Shown: piece after piece, positions 62,871 through 64,000 of the stretch
Numbering within the stretch: the first letter of the stretch is position 1
Layout of the letters: each line of letters opens with the position of its first letter
From: Litsea cubeba
Taxonomy: Eukaryota; Streptophyta; Magnoliopsida; Laurales; Lauraceae
DNA: 64,000 nucleotides
Assembly: GCA_012931725.1 (NCBI GenBank)
Contig: CM022955.1
Coordinates: 13,498,137 to 13,562,136, forward strand
Reading direction: 5' to 3'
The notes under the pieces: generated by a model
What the model was told of the DNA's origin: nothing
Databases searched by the model: none
The model's input: only the letters and a program-made list of their open reading frames with translations
Made by a program: the position numbers and the translations under genes

Positions 62871-64000
62871 ATTATCTCTTATTCGAATGAATTCAGGATC
62901 ATCAAACTGTCTGTTCTTAATTTCTGTAATCAACATAGGTTCAAAGACAGATGTCTGTGCAATCAGCTTTCGGTCATCTAATATCTCCATTTCTACATCC
63001 AGATCTCTGAATTCTTCAAGCAACTTCCATTCACCCACCATGGCTGCCAAGGTAGCTGATTTCCGACTCAAAGCGTCAGCTACTACATTACCTTTCCCCG
63101 GTACATATGTGAATGGAAAATCATAACCTTTGATTAACTCTAGCCAACGGCGTTGCCTCAAATTAATGTCCTTCTGTGTAAACAAGTATTGAAGGCTCCT
63201 GTGATCACAATGAACTTCAAATGTTTCTCCATAGAGATAATGTCTCCATTGCTTCAGAGCAAAGACAACCGCGGCAAGTTCCAAATCATGAGTAGCATAA
63301 TTCTTTTCATGCTCTTTTAACTGGCGTGATCCATAAGCAATCACTTTGTCATTCTGCATCAGCACACATCCCAATCCTACTCCAAAGGCATCCGAATAAA
63401 CCACAAATCCTCCGCTTCCTGCAGGTAATGATAAGATTGGGGCTGAGATCAATTTCTGCTTCAAACTTTGAAAACTTGACTCACATTCACCATTCCATAT
63501 GAATGGAACATCTTTCCGAGTCAGTTTGGTTAATGGGGCTGCAATCTTGGAGAAGTCTTTTACAAATCTTCTATAATATCCAGCTAACCCCAAGAAACTC
63601 TGAACTTCTGGTACATTCTTTGGACTCTGCCAATTAGTAATAGCTTCAATCTTAGCAGGATCGACAGCTAATCCATCCCTTGTAATGATATGACCCAAAA
63701 ATGCCACCTGCTGTAACCAGAAATCACACTTCTCTAATTTTGCAAACAGCTGATTGTCTCTCAACAATTGCAATGATGTTCTTAAGTGACGTGCGTGTTC
63801 TTGCTCTGACTTGGAATATACCAGGATGTCATCAATGAATATAACAACAAACTGGTCTAAATAAGCAGCAAATATTCTATTCATCAGAGCCATAAACACC
63901 GCAGGTGCATTCGTTAATCCAAATGGCATGACAAGAAATTCATAATGCCCATATCGGGTCCTGAACGCAGTCTTCTGTACATCTTGATCTCTAACACGAA
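62871..64000 (-). CDS. Element E RT and RNase H (part of Pol, truncated at both ends)
   Basis: Open on the minus strand from the window edge (TAFRTRYGHYEFLVMPFGLT) to the A3 insertion. RT: NAPAVFMALMN, VVIFIDDILVYSK, FLGHIITRDGL. RNase H: VVYSDAFGVGLGCVLMQND, HDLELAAVVFALKQWRHYLY, DHRSLQYLFTQKDINLRQRR, GKGNVVADALSRK. No stop in this section. It continues in phase with the integrase at 61102 if A3 is removed. Confidence 0.93.

Larger units (their letters stand above)
57952..64000 (-). mobile_element. Element E: chromodomain gypsy element (chromovirus), 3' part
   Basis: Minus-strand 3' LTR (57952-59650), purine tract (59651-59663, AAGTTTAGGGGAA), integrase with chromodomain (59705-61102), then LTR A3, then RNase H and RT (62871-64000) running off the right edge. 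The chromodomain at the integrase C terminus identifies a chromovirus; Tekay/Del-like by RT sequence, moderately sure. Confidence 0.92.

Overview
This is nuclear DNA of a repeat-rich flowering plant. Almost everything recognisable is plant transposable-element DNA: Ty1/copia and Ty3/gypsy LTR retrotransposons, a LINE, a CACTA transposon, a hAT-type MITE, a TRIM and a Cassandra-like LTR. The only host-gene sequence I recognise is captured exon fragments inside the CACTA element. I see no intact ordinary host gene, no tRNA gene and no rRNA gene, only a 5S-derived segment in the Cassandra-like LTR. The species cannot be named from the sequence.

Layout. The window is three piles of nested insertions, resolved by matching target-site duplications (TSDs). 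(1) 1-22780: an old plus-strand LINE (11132-22780). Its left part is interrupted by a copia-type LTR called A (copy A1, ending at 11131). A1 holds a copia element running off the left edge (copia-1, 1-4042) and a solo LTR called B (4346-10321). B holds a young copia element (copia-2, 4751-8909, TSD CTAGA). The LINE is cut again by copia-3 (11953-18518, TSD CCATG), which holds LTR copy A2 (14027-15960, TSD CGTAT). (2) 22781-57430: the end of a gypsy element (LTR G) interrupted by an old copia element C (25200-44410) and by a complete young Tat-type gypsy element D (44617-57224, TSD CTAAG). C carries a hAT MITE, a Cassandra-like LTR and a 12.6-kb insertion F (27404-39998, TSD ATGTC). F in turn contains a 7.9-kb CACTA element (27976-35876, TSD GTC) and a TRIM (38872-39490, TSD TCGTG). 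(3) 57430-64000: the 3' end of a copia element (H), then a chromodomain gypsy element E on the minus strand, split by LTR copy A3 (61108-62870, TSD ATTAT).

How the parts work. D looks potentially autonomous. It has one open gag-protease-RT-RNase H-second RNase H-integrase frame on the minus strand, LTRs differing at about 4 of 956 positions, and an oppositely oriented three-exon gene with its own TATA box. Copia-2 and copia-3 are related non-autonomous elements that lost reverse transcriptase by in-frame deletion but kept gag, protease and integrase. The CACTA element shows no transposase. It carries exons of a pectin acetylesterase gene and a GID8-like gene, splice sites intact, on the same strand.

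The observation I consider most novel is a short RNA-hairpin candidate in the R/U5 part of four LTR families (copia-1, copia-2, copia-3, A). Both stems vary by compensatory changes while an internal loop stays nearly constant.
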